Part shown: in pieces, positions 1 through 4,000 of the stretch
How the letters are laid out: each line of letters begins with the position of its first letter
Position numbering within the stretch: position 1 is the stretch's first letter
Source of the DNA: an uncultured Peptococcaceae bacterium
Lineage (GTDB): Bacteria; Bacillota; Dehalobacteriia; UBA4068; JAAVYR01
Reading direction: 5' to 3'
Assembly (NCBI GenBank): GCA_949739465.1
Contig: CATIYQ010000119.1
Coordinates: forward strand, 1-5,220
DNA length: 5,220 nt
Notes under the pieces: model-generated
What the model saw: the letters and a program-made list of their open reading frames with translations, nothing else
Told to the model about the DNA's origin: nothing
Databases searched by the model: none
Translations under genes and position numbers: made by a program

Positions 1-15
1 GCAAAAGCAAAAGAA

Positions 16-53
16 AAAAAGAGCAAGAAACATACTACTTTCTTGCTCTTTTT
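16..53 (-). terminator. Factor-independent terminator of the WYL regulator gene
   Basis: A perfect 15-bp stem is formed by 16-30 and 39-53 (half AAAAAGAGCAAGAAA) around an 8-nt loop. On the minus strand it lies 25 nt past the stop codon of the WYL gene and runs into a T-rich tract (positions 20-1). The stem starts and ends in A/T runs, so it could also stop transcription arriving on the plus strand. Confidence 0.85.
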
Positions 54-77
54 GATTTAATTTGAACATCTTTTTTA

Positions 78-1256
78 CTACTTTTCATCTTCTTTTGTTT
101 CTGGTATGTAGCGTTCTTGAATATCTGTTAAAAAGGATTGGAATTTCTCTACAACTGATGGCGGGGAGATGATTTTTGCTCTTTTGCCAAAGCTGCAAAT
201 CCAAGCAAAAAACTTTTCGCTGGTTTCTATGTGGGTGCTGACTGTAAAATGGGTTTTATCAAGCACACGATAACTGGCTTCTTTTGTGCCAAAGCGTTCT
301 ATAACGCTGTCTAACAAAGAATTAACAAAGCGAATGGTAATGCGTTCATCTTTGCCGCCAAACATAGAAAATACGCGGGTGGTGTATGTTTCCATGTTGA
401 TTGTGTCAAAGGCTTCTTTCCCGGCTCTTGGTTCGCCTGTGGGCATAACGCTTTTCATGCGGTCGATGCGATAGGTTCTTATTTTTTTATATCTATCATC
501 AAAAGCAAGCAAATAATAGTTTCCGTCATTGATAAGCAAGCGGTAGGGACTGACGGTATAGAGTGCGCCCTTGCGCCGCTCCTGCATGGTTATTTTGCCG
601 TCCTTGAGATAATAAGACAGGTATTGGAAAGAGATTTTTTCCGGGGTGTGGTTTTCTCCTTCCTGCTTGTTACTCATGGCGGCATTGATGGCAGAAATAT
701 TATTTAATACTGTTTTACTGGTTGTTTTTACCCGGTCTGTGAGAAAAACATCATGGCGGATTTGTTCTGCTTGGGGTTCGCTGACAAATTCGCAGATGAC
801 ATCAGTGAGGCGTTTTGCCTGTGCTTGATTGATGAATTTTGCGGCATAGATACATTCTGCCATTAGGCGCATATCGTCTAGGTCAAAGTGTCGCTGCCGG
901 ATATAAAAGCCTTTTTTGTGTTTATCATAGACCACTAATTTTTCGTTATCTTCTTCATCTTCTGCCAAGACTTCTTCTGCTTTTTGAATAGTTGTGCTGT
1001 TTTCCAGCATCCAAGCAACGTTATTGATTTCTTCTATATCTCGATAGATGGAGCGGCGTTCTGCATAAATGCCGCAATCTTCCTTCAAATAATATTCGAT
1101 TTCTTTCCCGGTGGCGGTATGGTTTTCATCAGTGTATTTCAGCAAATATTGCAAGACAATATAAGGCTTGATTTTCTGATGGGGCTTTTTGCCATGCCCG
1201 GCAGTAGGATAGTTATCTTCAAAGTCTATCTCATTTTCAGTAGTAGGGGTTTTCAT
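78..1256 (-). CDS. WYL-domain transcription regulator (wHTH-WYL-WCX)
   Basis: This 392-residue protein is a ligand-sensing DNA-binding regulator of the WYL family. Residues about 28-82 form a winged helix-turn-helix (KIKPYIVLQYLLKY, then AERRSIYRDIEEIN, typical of HTH_11). Residues about 205-270 form the WYL domain, ending in SPYRLLINDGNYYLLAFDD and TYRIDRM; the name-giving WYL triplet is YYL here. Residues about 303-382 match the C-terminal WCX extension. In known members the WYL fold binds nucleotides or nucleic acid, and several (CapW, BrxR) repress anti-phage loci; whether this one does is unknown. The start was placed at ATG 1256 because AAAGGA lies 9 nt upstream (1266-1271). The frame stays open to a TTG at 1343, but that stretch encodes a GC-rich leader hairpin and has no ribosome site. 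An acidic insert (about residues 92-106, EEVLAEDEEDNEK) separates the HTH from the central helices. No adjacent target gene is evident. Confidence 0.9.
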   Translation of the reverse strand: MKTPTTENEIDFEDNYPTAGHGKKPHQKIKPYIVLQYLLKYTDENHTATGKEIEYYLKEDCGIYAERRSIYRDIEEINNVAWMLENSTTIQKAEEVLAEDEEDNEKLVVYDKHKKGFYIRQRHFDLDDMRLMAECIYAAKFINQAQAKRLTDVICEFVSEPQAEQIRHDVFLTDRVKTTSKTVLNNISAINAAMSNKQEGENHTPEKISFQYLSYYLKDGKITMQERRKGALYTVSPYRLLINDGNYYLLAFDDRYKKIRTYRIDRMKSVMPTGEPRAGKEAFDTINMETYTTRVFSMFGGKDERITIRFVNSLLDSVIERFGTKEASYRVLDKTHFTVSTHIETSEKFFAWICSFGKRAKIISPPSVVEKFQSFLTDIQERYIPETKEDEK

Positions 1257-1283
1257 GCTGATATATCCTTTACTTTTGTTTGC

Positions 1284-1321
1284 TTGCCCGAAAGGCTCGC
1301 CGGAGGCGCGCTTGAGGGCAA
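1284..1321 (-). promoter_or_regulatory. GC-rich leader hairpin upstream of the WYL gene
   Basis: On the minus strand 1321-1284 folds as a long hairpin. Outer arms TTGCCC (1321-1316) and GGGCAA (1289-1284) enclose an inner stem, GCGCGCC (1311-1305) with GGCGAGC (1301-1295), closed by a 3-nt TCC loop and with one mismatch. The segment is 26/38 G+C in otherwise AT-rich DNA. It sits 12 nt before the Shine-Dalgarno site and has no T-run. It may act as a leader structure or transcript-stabilising element, or may be a remnant of a dispersed repeat. No known riboswitch class is recognised. Confidence 0.5.
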
Positions 1322-1343
1322 ATAGGGTTCTATGGGCAATCAA

Positions 1344-1400
1344 TTTTAATTACTTTTTCTTGGGATAATATATAAATATGTTAATAAAAAGTAATTAAAA
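1344..1400. repeat. Perfect 15-bp inverted repeat between the two minus-strand genes
   Basis: TTTTAATTACTTTTT at 1344-1358 is exactly the reverse complement of 1386-1400, with a 27-bp AT-rich spacer. The right arm covers the TAA stop (1395-1397) of the upstream gene. On the minus strand the spacer contains TATTAT (1370-1365), a fair -10 box for the WYL gene, although no good -35 box is seen. The repeat could be an operator around the WYL promoter or a cruciform. It lacks the GC base and clean T-run of a normal terminator. Confidence 0.6.
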
Positions 1401-2093
1401 CGATTTGATTTCTTTGAATAATTTTCCTTTCCATGGCTCTCTGTCAAAACAAAAGAGCGGGTCTATCTGTTGTCCCAGAGCCATAAAGCTAACCGTTCCG
1501 TCTTCATGCTCCAAGATGTCATATTTGGTTTTATAGTCAATTAGATTGGCGCATTTTAAGATCGCTTTTGCCGGGTAGATTCCCCATTCTTTTTCGTTGA
1601 TAGCAGCAGCTATTTCTTTTGTGGTGATAATTTCTTTGCGGTTTCCAGCAAGAAAAATCCATGTTTTTAAGACTTTCTCCCAAGCGACGGATTTTCCTTC
1701 CAGCTTGCAATTTTTAGTTATGAGAATTTCATCTTGATAAATGTGGATGCAGTCTGTTTCTGCTATATCATTTGTTACATTGATGGTATATGTTTTTTTA
1801 TTCACTTGGTAAGCAAGAATGCCTTTTTGCGCTAGACTTTCAATGCACTGTTTTCTTTTCGCAGCGTTTTTTGTTTGTGTGGATATGCCTACAAATTTGC
1901 AAATATCACTAACTCTGCCGGTGAATGTAGTGCCGTCTTCTGATAGATAAATGATTGCAGCCAATGTGCCAAATTCGCATTTATCTAGGCGCAGCCATTG
2001 CCTTGAAAATGTTATTATCTGCAATTTATTTTTGTTTTCATCTGCTATTTGCCCCACTCCTTTTTTATTTTTCTTTTCATTTAAATGATACAA
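1395..2093 (-). CDS. Unrecognised protein, probably DNA-binding (two winged-helix-like segments)
   Basis: The function is not recognised. The open frame encodes 232 residues from a TTG at 2093. Its first half (about residues 33-105) looks like a winged helix: LDKCEFGTLAAIIYLSEDG, then TGRVSDICKFVGISTQTKN as a possible recognition segment, then IESLAQKGILAYQVNKKTYTINV as a possible wing. The second half (about 139-205) has KTWIFLAG, then TTKEIAAAINEKEWGI, which resembles a second helix-turn-helix. No membrane segment or signal peptide is seen, and a transcription regulator or replication-related protein is possible. The start is uncertain. TTG 2093 has no Shine-Dalgarno site, while a strong AAGGAG at 2062-2057 lies 8 nt before an in-frame ATA (2048-2046) that begins ATA GCA GAT GAA. 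The gene may begin there with a rare or mutated start, giving 217 residues. It is divergent from the toxin operon. Confidence 0.75.
   Translation of the reverse strand: MYHLNEKKNKKGVGQIADENKNKLQIITFSRQWLRLDKCEFGTLAAIIYLSEDGTTFTGRVSDICKFVGISTQTKNAAKRKQCIESLAQKGILAYQVNKKTYTINVTNDIAETDCIHIYQDEILITKNCKLEGKSVAWEKVLKTWIFLAGNRKEIITTKEIAAAINEKEWGIYPAKAILKCANLIDYKTKYDILEHEDGTVSFMALGQQIDPLFCFDREPWKGKLFKEIKSF
2057..2062 (-). promoter_or_regulatory. Strong Shine-Dalgarno site pointing at an in-frame ATA
   Basis: The minus strand reads AAGGAG at 2062-2057, then 8 nt (TGGGGCAA), then ATA at 2048-2046 in the frame of the 1395-2093 gene. It is the only good ribosome site near the N-terminus. An ATG also follows at 2042-2040, but it is out of frame and reaches a stop after 8 codons. 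The site therefore argues that translation begins inside the longest open frame. Confidence 0.5.
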
Positions 2094-2107
2094 AAAATTT
2101 TTATAAA

Positions 2108-2136
2108 AATAAAAGGAGAGTGTTTTTTGTCGTCAA
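2108..2136 (-). promoter_or_regulatory. Candidate promoter of the 1395-2093 gene
   Basis: The minus strand has TTGACG (2136-2131), a 17-nt spacer and TTTATT (2113-2108), matching 5/6 and 4/6 of the vegetative consensus. Transcription would start near 2101. That leaves almost no leader for a TTG start at 2093, but a normal leader for the ribosome site at 2062-2057. Confidence 0.35.
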
Positions 2137-2138
2137 TA

Positions 2139-2220
2139 GATAAACAGCAGTTAGGAGTGTTGACTTTGTGTTTATTTTTTGCCTATGGGAGCGGATAAAT
2201 AGCAAGAGTGTTTACATTTG
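2139..2220. repeat. Degenerate direct repeat in the divergent toxin/regulator spacer
   Basis: GATAAACAGCAG...GAGTGTTGACTTTG (2139-2169) and GATAAATAGCA...GAGTGTTTACATTTG (2194-2220) align with a 4-nt gap and a few substitutions. Each copy contains a -35-like hexamer (TTGACT 2160-2165 and TTTACA 2211-2216). The pair looks like a duplicated promoter-upstream module or two protein-binding sites. Confidence 0.5.
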
Positions 2221-2239
2221 ATATTATATATGATATTAT
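2211..2239 (+). promoter_or_regulatory. Promoter of the toxin-antitoxin operon
   Basis: TTTACA (2211-2216), a 17-nt spacer and TATTAT (2234-2239) match 5/6 of each vegetative hexamer. Transcription would begin near 2246, giving a leader of about 23 nt that contains the purine-rich ribosome site GGAGAGGGGGA (2253-2263) before ATG 2269. Confidence 0.6.
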
Positions 2240-2241
2240 AT
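2219..2241. promoter_or_regulatory. Tandem TGATATTATAT repeats over the -10 box (candidate TA operator)
   Basis: TGATATTATAT occurs at 2219-2229 and again at 2231-2241, a 12-bp period close to one helical turn. The second copy contains the TATTAT -10 box. Ribbon-helix-helix antitoxins commonly bind such tandem sites on one face of the helix and repress their own operon. Binding by the 2594-2875 protein is inferred. Confidence 0.5.
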
Positions 2242-2268
2242 TTGTGCCTAGTGGAGAGGGGGACAGCT

Positions 2269-2514
2269 ATGGAAATCATACTGAAAAAACAGGCGCAAAA
2301 ATACCTGGATAAAGTCGATGCTGCTACAAGAAAGAAGTTGTATAAGGCACTGGAAGAGCTTGCGGAGTTGAAAGGGGATATTGTTCCCTTAAAAGGTTAT
2401 GAGAATAAATATCGTTATAAAATAGCACATTACCGCATATTATTTGAATGGAAGAAAAACACGATTGTCATTATTGTTTTTGACATCAACACCAGAACGA
2501 ATATTAAATATTAA
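2269..2514 (+). CDS. Type II toxin, RelE/ParE family
   Basis: This 81-residue protein has the size and layout of the RelE/ParE superfamily. Two N-terminal helices (KKQAQKYLDKVDAATRKKLYKALEELAEL) precede a beta-sheet core with LKGYENKYRYKIAHYRILFEW and a final strand IVIIVFDINTRTNIKY. The pattern KYRYKI-HYRILF is characteristic. R56, R76 and the last residue Y81 fall where RelE ribonucleases carry R61, R81 and Y87, which favours ribosome-dependent mRNA cleavage over ParE-type gyrase inhibition. ATG 2269 was chosen because GGAGAGGGGGA precedes it; the frame is open further up to TTG 2218, but those codons lie in the promoter. It is the first gene of a two-gene operon, ahead of its antitoxin. 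That order is the reverse of the usual one, though known for HigBA and HicAB. The target is inferred from residues only. Confidence 0.85.
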   Translation: MEIILKKQAQKYLDKVDAATRKKLYKALEELAELKGDIVPLKGYENKYRYKIAHYRILFEWKKNTIVIIVFDINTRTNIKY

Positions 2515-2545
2515 GATGAAGAATGCTAAAGAATGTTAAGAGAGC

Positions 2546-2573
2546 TTGAAAGATATTAAAGGAAATTTATAGG
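2546..2573 (+). promoter_or_regulatory. Possible internal promoter for the antitoxin
   Basis: TTGAAA (2546-2551), a 16-nt spacer and TATAGG (2568-2573) match 5/6 and 4/6 of the consensus within the 79-nt gap between toxin and antitoxin. A separate antitoxin transcript would help keep antitoxin in excess when the toxin comes first. The predicted start (about 2580) falls right at the AGAGGA ribosome site, so the leader would be very short. Confidence 0.25.
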
Positions 2574-2593
2574 AAAATAAGAGGATAAGAAAA

Positions 2594-2875
2594 ATGCCTA
2601 AAAAGATGAATATAAGTGAGATCACAGAAAAATTTAATGAAATCAATAAAAGAGAGCCGGAAGAAGCGACAAGAGAAGATATATTAGCAATAGCAGCAGC
2701 TGAAAAAGAAGCGGCAAAAGATAGCATTTCCTTGGAAGCATACCAAGAGAAAAAAGAGTGCAGCGGCAAGCTAAGCTTAAGAATACCCAAAGAGTTGCAT
2801 GCTGCTCTGATAGAAGATGCCAAAAGAAACGGTGTTAGCTTAAACCAGTATGCCTTATACAAACTAAGCAAATAA
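2594..2875 (+). CDS. Antitoxin with C-terminal ribbon-helix-helix domain (HicB C-terminal type)
   Basis: This 93-residue protein is the probable antitoxin of the RelE-like toxin before it. Residues about 57-93 (GKLSLRIPKELHAALIEDAK, then RNGVSLNQYALYKLSK) form a ribbon-helix-helix domain of the type found at the C-terminus of HicB antitoxins: one beta-strand for DNA contact and two helices for dimerisation. The N-terminal part (residues 1-55) is rich in Glu, Lys and Ala, predicted helical, and is the likely toxin-wrapping segment. The partial RNase H fold of full-length HicB is absent. ATG 2594 follows AGAGGA by 8 nt. The DNA-binding half presumably represses the operon at the repeats 2219-2241. 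The 79-nt gap to the toxin is long for such a pair and contains GAATGCTAAA and GAATGTTAAG in tandem (2521-2540). Confidence 0.8.
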   Translation: MPKKMNISEITEKFNEINKREPEEATREDILAIAAAEKEAAKDSISLEAYQEKKECSGKLSLRIPKELHAALIEDAKRNGVSLNQYALYKLSK

Positions 2876-2896
2876 AGCAAGCATTGACAACTGAAG

Positions 2897-2931
2897 AAAT
2901 CAAGAGAAAAGAGGTCGACAAGTTTCGACCT
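2897..2931 (+). repeat. Terminator-module repeat, copy 1
   Basis: The module starts with 25 bases (2897-2921) identical to the reverse complement of 3624-3648. Two changed bases (GT against TG) and eight identical bases (TTCGACCT) follow. In total 33 of 35 positions agree, well beyond what a shared hairpin alone requires. The matching stretch includes the non-palindromic AAATCAAGAGAAA ahead of the stem. Confidence 0.85.
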
Positions 2932-2939
2932 CTTTTTTT
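2908..2939. terminator. Strong terminator between the antitoxin and the convergent XRE gene
   Basis: An 11-bp stem, AAAGAGGTCGA (2908-2918) with 2925-2935, encloses loop CAAGTT and runs into seven T residues (2933-2939) on the plus strand. On the minus strand the stem is followed by TTTTCTCTTG, so it can also serve the XRE gene that ends at 2956. It belongs to a 35-bp module repeated in inverted orientation at 3614-3648. Confidence 0.9.
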
Positions 2940-2955
2940 GTGTCTGTGTGAAGTT

Positions 2956-3270
2956 TTACTTTTTCTTGAGTAGGCGGGTTACATTTTGCAGCGTTAGGTT
3001 TAAATCTTCCTCATCTAGTTGGCTGATTTTTTCCCATAGGGTGTTCATCAGCTTGGGGTTGTGTATTTCCGTGTCAAAAAATTCAATAGGCGTGATGTCA
3101 AAATATTCGCAGATGGCAAAAAATTCACTCATAGAGGGCAGTGTTTTGCCGGAAGAAATATTGTAAATATAACCCCTGCTATGCCCTAAATCGTAACTCA
3201 TTTTGTATTCGGAAACATCTTTTTGCAGCCTTAGCTGAGTGATGCGTTCCCGCACAAACTTTGCATACAT
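2956..3270 (-). CDS. XRE-family helix-turn-helix regulator (first)
   Basis: This 104-residue protein is a Cro/CI-type DNA-binding regulator. The HTH spans residues about 7-62: RITQLRLQKDVSEYKMSYDLG gives helices 1 and 2, SRGYIYNISSGK is the recognition region, and LPSMSEFFAICEYFDITPIEFF is the usual closing segment. The tail (residues 69-104, acidic then ending LLKKK) has no recognised effector domain. ATG 3270 was chosen because AGGAG (3284-3280) lies 9 nt upstream; TTG 3279 and ATG 3276 are too close to that site. The gene converges on the toxin-antitoxin operon and shares its terminator. Upstream it faces the candidate small-peptide unit at 3346-3648. Autoregulation through the TGATTAGT repeats (3334-3354) is inferred. 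Similar small regulators are common on mobile elements and prophages of gut Clostridia. Confidence 0.85.
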   Translation of the reverse strand: MYAKFVRERITQLRLQKDVSEYKMSYDLGHSRGYIYNISSGKTLPSMSEFFAICEYFDITPIEFFDTEIHNPKLMNTLWEKISQLDEEDLNLTLQNVTRLLKKK

Positions 3271-3333
3271 ACTCATCAACTCCTGTTAAGACAAGCATAG
3301 CTTATGAAATTGCCGGAAGATACATTTTAAAAA

Positions 3334-3354
3334 TGATTAGTATTCTTGATTAGT
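3334..3354. promoter_or_regulatory. Direct repeats TGATTAGT, candidate operator
   Basis: TGATTAGT occurs at 3334-3341 and 3347-3354 (13-bp period). The related sequence TTTAAAAATG flanks on both sides (3326-3335 and 3358-3367). The right copy overlaps the -35 box of the plus-strand promoter at 3346-3374, and the pair lies about 65 bp upstream of the first XRE start. This is a natural place for that protein to control both directions. Confidence 0.4.
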
Positions 3355-3374
3355 CTATTTAAAAATGTTATCAT
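3346..3374 (+). promoter_or_regulatory. Candidate promoter of the small-peptide unit
   Basis: TTGATT (3346-3351), a 17-nt spacer and TATCAT (3369-3374) match 4/6 and 5/6 of the vegetative consensus. Transcription would begin near 3381 and run through the tiny ORFs at 3473 and 3511 to the terminator at 3614-3633, making a transcript of about 270 nt. Confidence 0.45.
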
Positions 3375-3452
3375 GGTTTCTGAAATGGCTATTTTTGTAA
3401 AAAGAAGTTTTAAAAACGACTATTTTAGAAAGCAGAAAGGAGTTTAGACGAA

Positions 3453-3503
3453 AAGCAAAGGTAGAGAAACTCATGCAATGCAAAGTGTTATCAAGCAAAG
3501 GTA
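3453..3503 (+). repeat. Tandem AAGCAAAGGTA repeats carrying ribosome sites
   Basis: AAGCAAAGGTA occurs at 3453-3463 and 3493-3503, 40 bp apart. Each copy supplies an AAAGG upstream of an ATG (3473 and 3511). The arrangement looks like a duplicated translation-initiation region. Confidence 0.5.
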
Positions 3504-3514
3504 AGGGACAATGA
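3473..3514 (+). CDS. Possible 13-codon leader ORF
   Basis: ATG 3473 opens a 13-residue frame (MQCKVLSSKGKGQ) preceded by AAAGG 11 nt upstream. Its TGA (3512-3514) overlaps the ATG of the next ORF as ATGA, the classic arrangement for translational coupling. It is too short for any sequence-based function. It is listed because of the ribosome-site repeat and the exact overlap, and could be chance. Confidence 0.25.
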   Translation: MQCKVLSSKGKGQ

Positions 3515-3603
3515 TAGGTGCAGAAACGATTTTATTTTTGCTCTCCTGCTTTGGGGACGGTAAGAAAAATGGAATAGTGATAAAAAACATTTTTCAATTT
3601 TAA
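3511..3603 (+). CDS. Candidate small peptide with hydrophobic N-terminus (30 residues)
   Basis: ATG 3511 is preceded by AAAGG (3497-3501) with a 9-nt spacer, and the frame runs 30 codons to TAA 3601-3603. The peptide starts MIGAETILFLLSCFG, a hydrophobic stretch of about 13 residues. A polar turn (DGKKNG) and a short hydrophobic, Lys-containing tail ending NIFQF follow. The only cysteine is C13. It fits neatly between a candidate promoter (3346-3374) and a hairpin terminator 10 nt downstream, facing an XRE gene. Possible roles are a membrane-active toxin-like peptide, a signalling peptide, or a regulator of the XRE protein. It resembles no family I can name, and a chance ORF in an untranslated RNA remains possible. 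Confidence 0.35.
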   Translation: MIGAETILFLLSCFGDGKKNGIVIKNIFQF

Positions 3604-3613
3604 AATGAAAGAA

Positions 3614-3648
3614 AGGTCGAACATTGTCGACCTCTTTTCTCTTGATTT
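3614..3648 (-). repeat. Terminator-module repeat, copy 2 (inverted)
   Basis: This is the inverted copy of 2897-2931 (33/35 identical). It begins 8 bp beyond the stop codon of the second XRE gene, just as copy 1 begins shortly after the antitoxin stop. Both copies therefore have the same orientation relative to the gene they follow. Confidence 0.85.
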
Positions 3649-3651
3649 TTT
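3614..3651. terminator. Terminator of the second XRE gene, possibly bidirectional
   Basis: A 7-bp stem, AGGTCGA (3614-3620) with TCGACCT (3627-3633), has a 6-nt loop. On the minus strand it follows the XRE stop at 3657 and ends in an interrupted T tract (TTTCTTTC). On the plus strand it follows the small-peptide ORF by 10 nt and is followed by CTCTTTTCTCTTG and then eight T residues. It is weaker than its relative at 2908-2939 because the outer pairs are lost. Confidence 0.6.
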
Positions 3652-3656
3652 TTAAC

Positions 3657-3989
3657 TTAAATATATTTATCCATAGCTGTTTTGGTACTTTTGATTACCT
3701 CTACTAGCACTTTTGCCTGTTGGGGTGTGCAGCTATCAAAAACCTCTTGTATATCGTTAAATGCACCTATTTTTTGATTATCTGAAGATTGAAATAGCAG
3801 CGTATCTGCACTGACATTGAGAACGGTGGCAAGGCTGACTAGCACTGCCAAACTTAGCTTAGTATTGCCTGTTTCGATATGACTCATGTGTGTGGTGGAA
3901 ATTCCTATTTTCTCGGCTAACTGTTCTTGAGAAAGCTGTTGCGCTTTTCTTACTTTCCGAATGCGTTGACCTATTTCGTAATAGTCCAT
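3657..3989 (-). CDS. XRE-family helix-turn-helix regulator (second)
   Basis: This 110-residue protein is a canonical Cro/CI-type HTH regulator. Residues 6-62 make the five-helix domain: IGQRIRKVRKAQQLSQEQLA, then EKIGISTTHMSHIETGNTKL containing the recognition helix, then SLAVLVSLATVLNVSADTLL. The tail (residues 67-110) has no recognised sensor domain; it is partly helical and carries one cysteine (C87). ATG 3989 is preceded by AGGCGGTGA a few nt upstream, a moderate ribosome site. It diverges from the SPFH-domain gene at 4117, and shared half-sites between them suggest it represses itself and that gene. The target assignment is inference from position. It is unlike the first XRE protein apart from the fold. 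Confidence 0.9.
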   Translation of the reverse strand: MDYYEIGQRIRKVRKAQQLSQEQLAEKIGISTTHMSHIETGNTKLSLAVLVSLATVLNVSADTLLFQSSDNQKIGAFNDIQEVFDSCTPQQAKVLVEVIKSTKTAMDKYI

Positions 3990-4000
3990 CGTTTCACCGC

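Larger units (their letters stand above)
3271..3656. other. 386-bp spacer between the two XRE genes
   Basis: Apart from the candidate small-peptide unit (3346-3633), this spacer shows only AT-rich DNA with recurring TTTTAAAAA-type motifs (3325, 3357, 3408 and 3597 areas). A strong Shine-Dalgarno-like AAAGGAG at 3436-3442 has no start codon at a useful distance. Its neighbour AAAGCAG (3429-3435) can pair with CTGCTTT (3546-3552). This suggests a structured transcript or a decayed gene start. Confidence 0.4.

Noticed and set aside
286..1325. Plus-strand ORFs at 286-474, 646-828 and 984-1325
   Set aside because: They are shadows of the WYL gene, with low-complexity composition and no ribosome sites.
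1257..1343. N-terminal extension of the WYL protein from TTG 1343
   Set aside because: It has no ribosome site, encodes the GC-rich hairpin, and lies upstream of a well-spaced AAAGGA before ATG 1256.
2516..2539. A 7-codon ORF directly after the toxin stop
   Set aside because: It is too short, has no ribosome site of its own, and nothing sets it apart from chance.
2536..2880. Minus-strand hydrophobic ORF of 114 codons opposite the antitoxin
   Set aside because: It is the complement of a Glu/Lys/Ala-rich gene, which naturally reads as Leu/Phe/Ser-rich. The plus strand encodes a clear RHH domain with a ribosome site.
2908..2939. Interpretation of the GGTCGA/TCGACC hairpins as attachment sites or CRISPR-like repeats
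   Set aside because: The stem-loop with T-run just past gene ends is fully explained as a terminator. There are only two copies, inverted and not regularly spaced, and no integrase or cas gene is in the window.
3373..3447. A 24-codon plus-strand ORF from ATG 3373
   Set aside because: It starts inside the candidate -10 box, has no ribosome site, and its stop falls just after an unused Shine-Dalgarno-like AAAGGAG.
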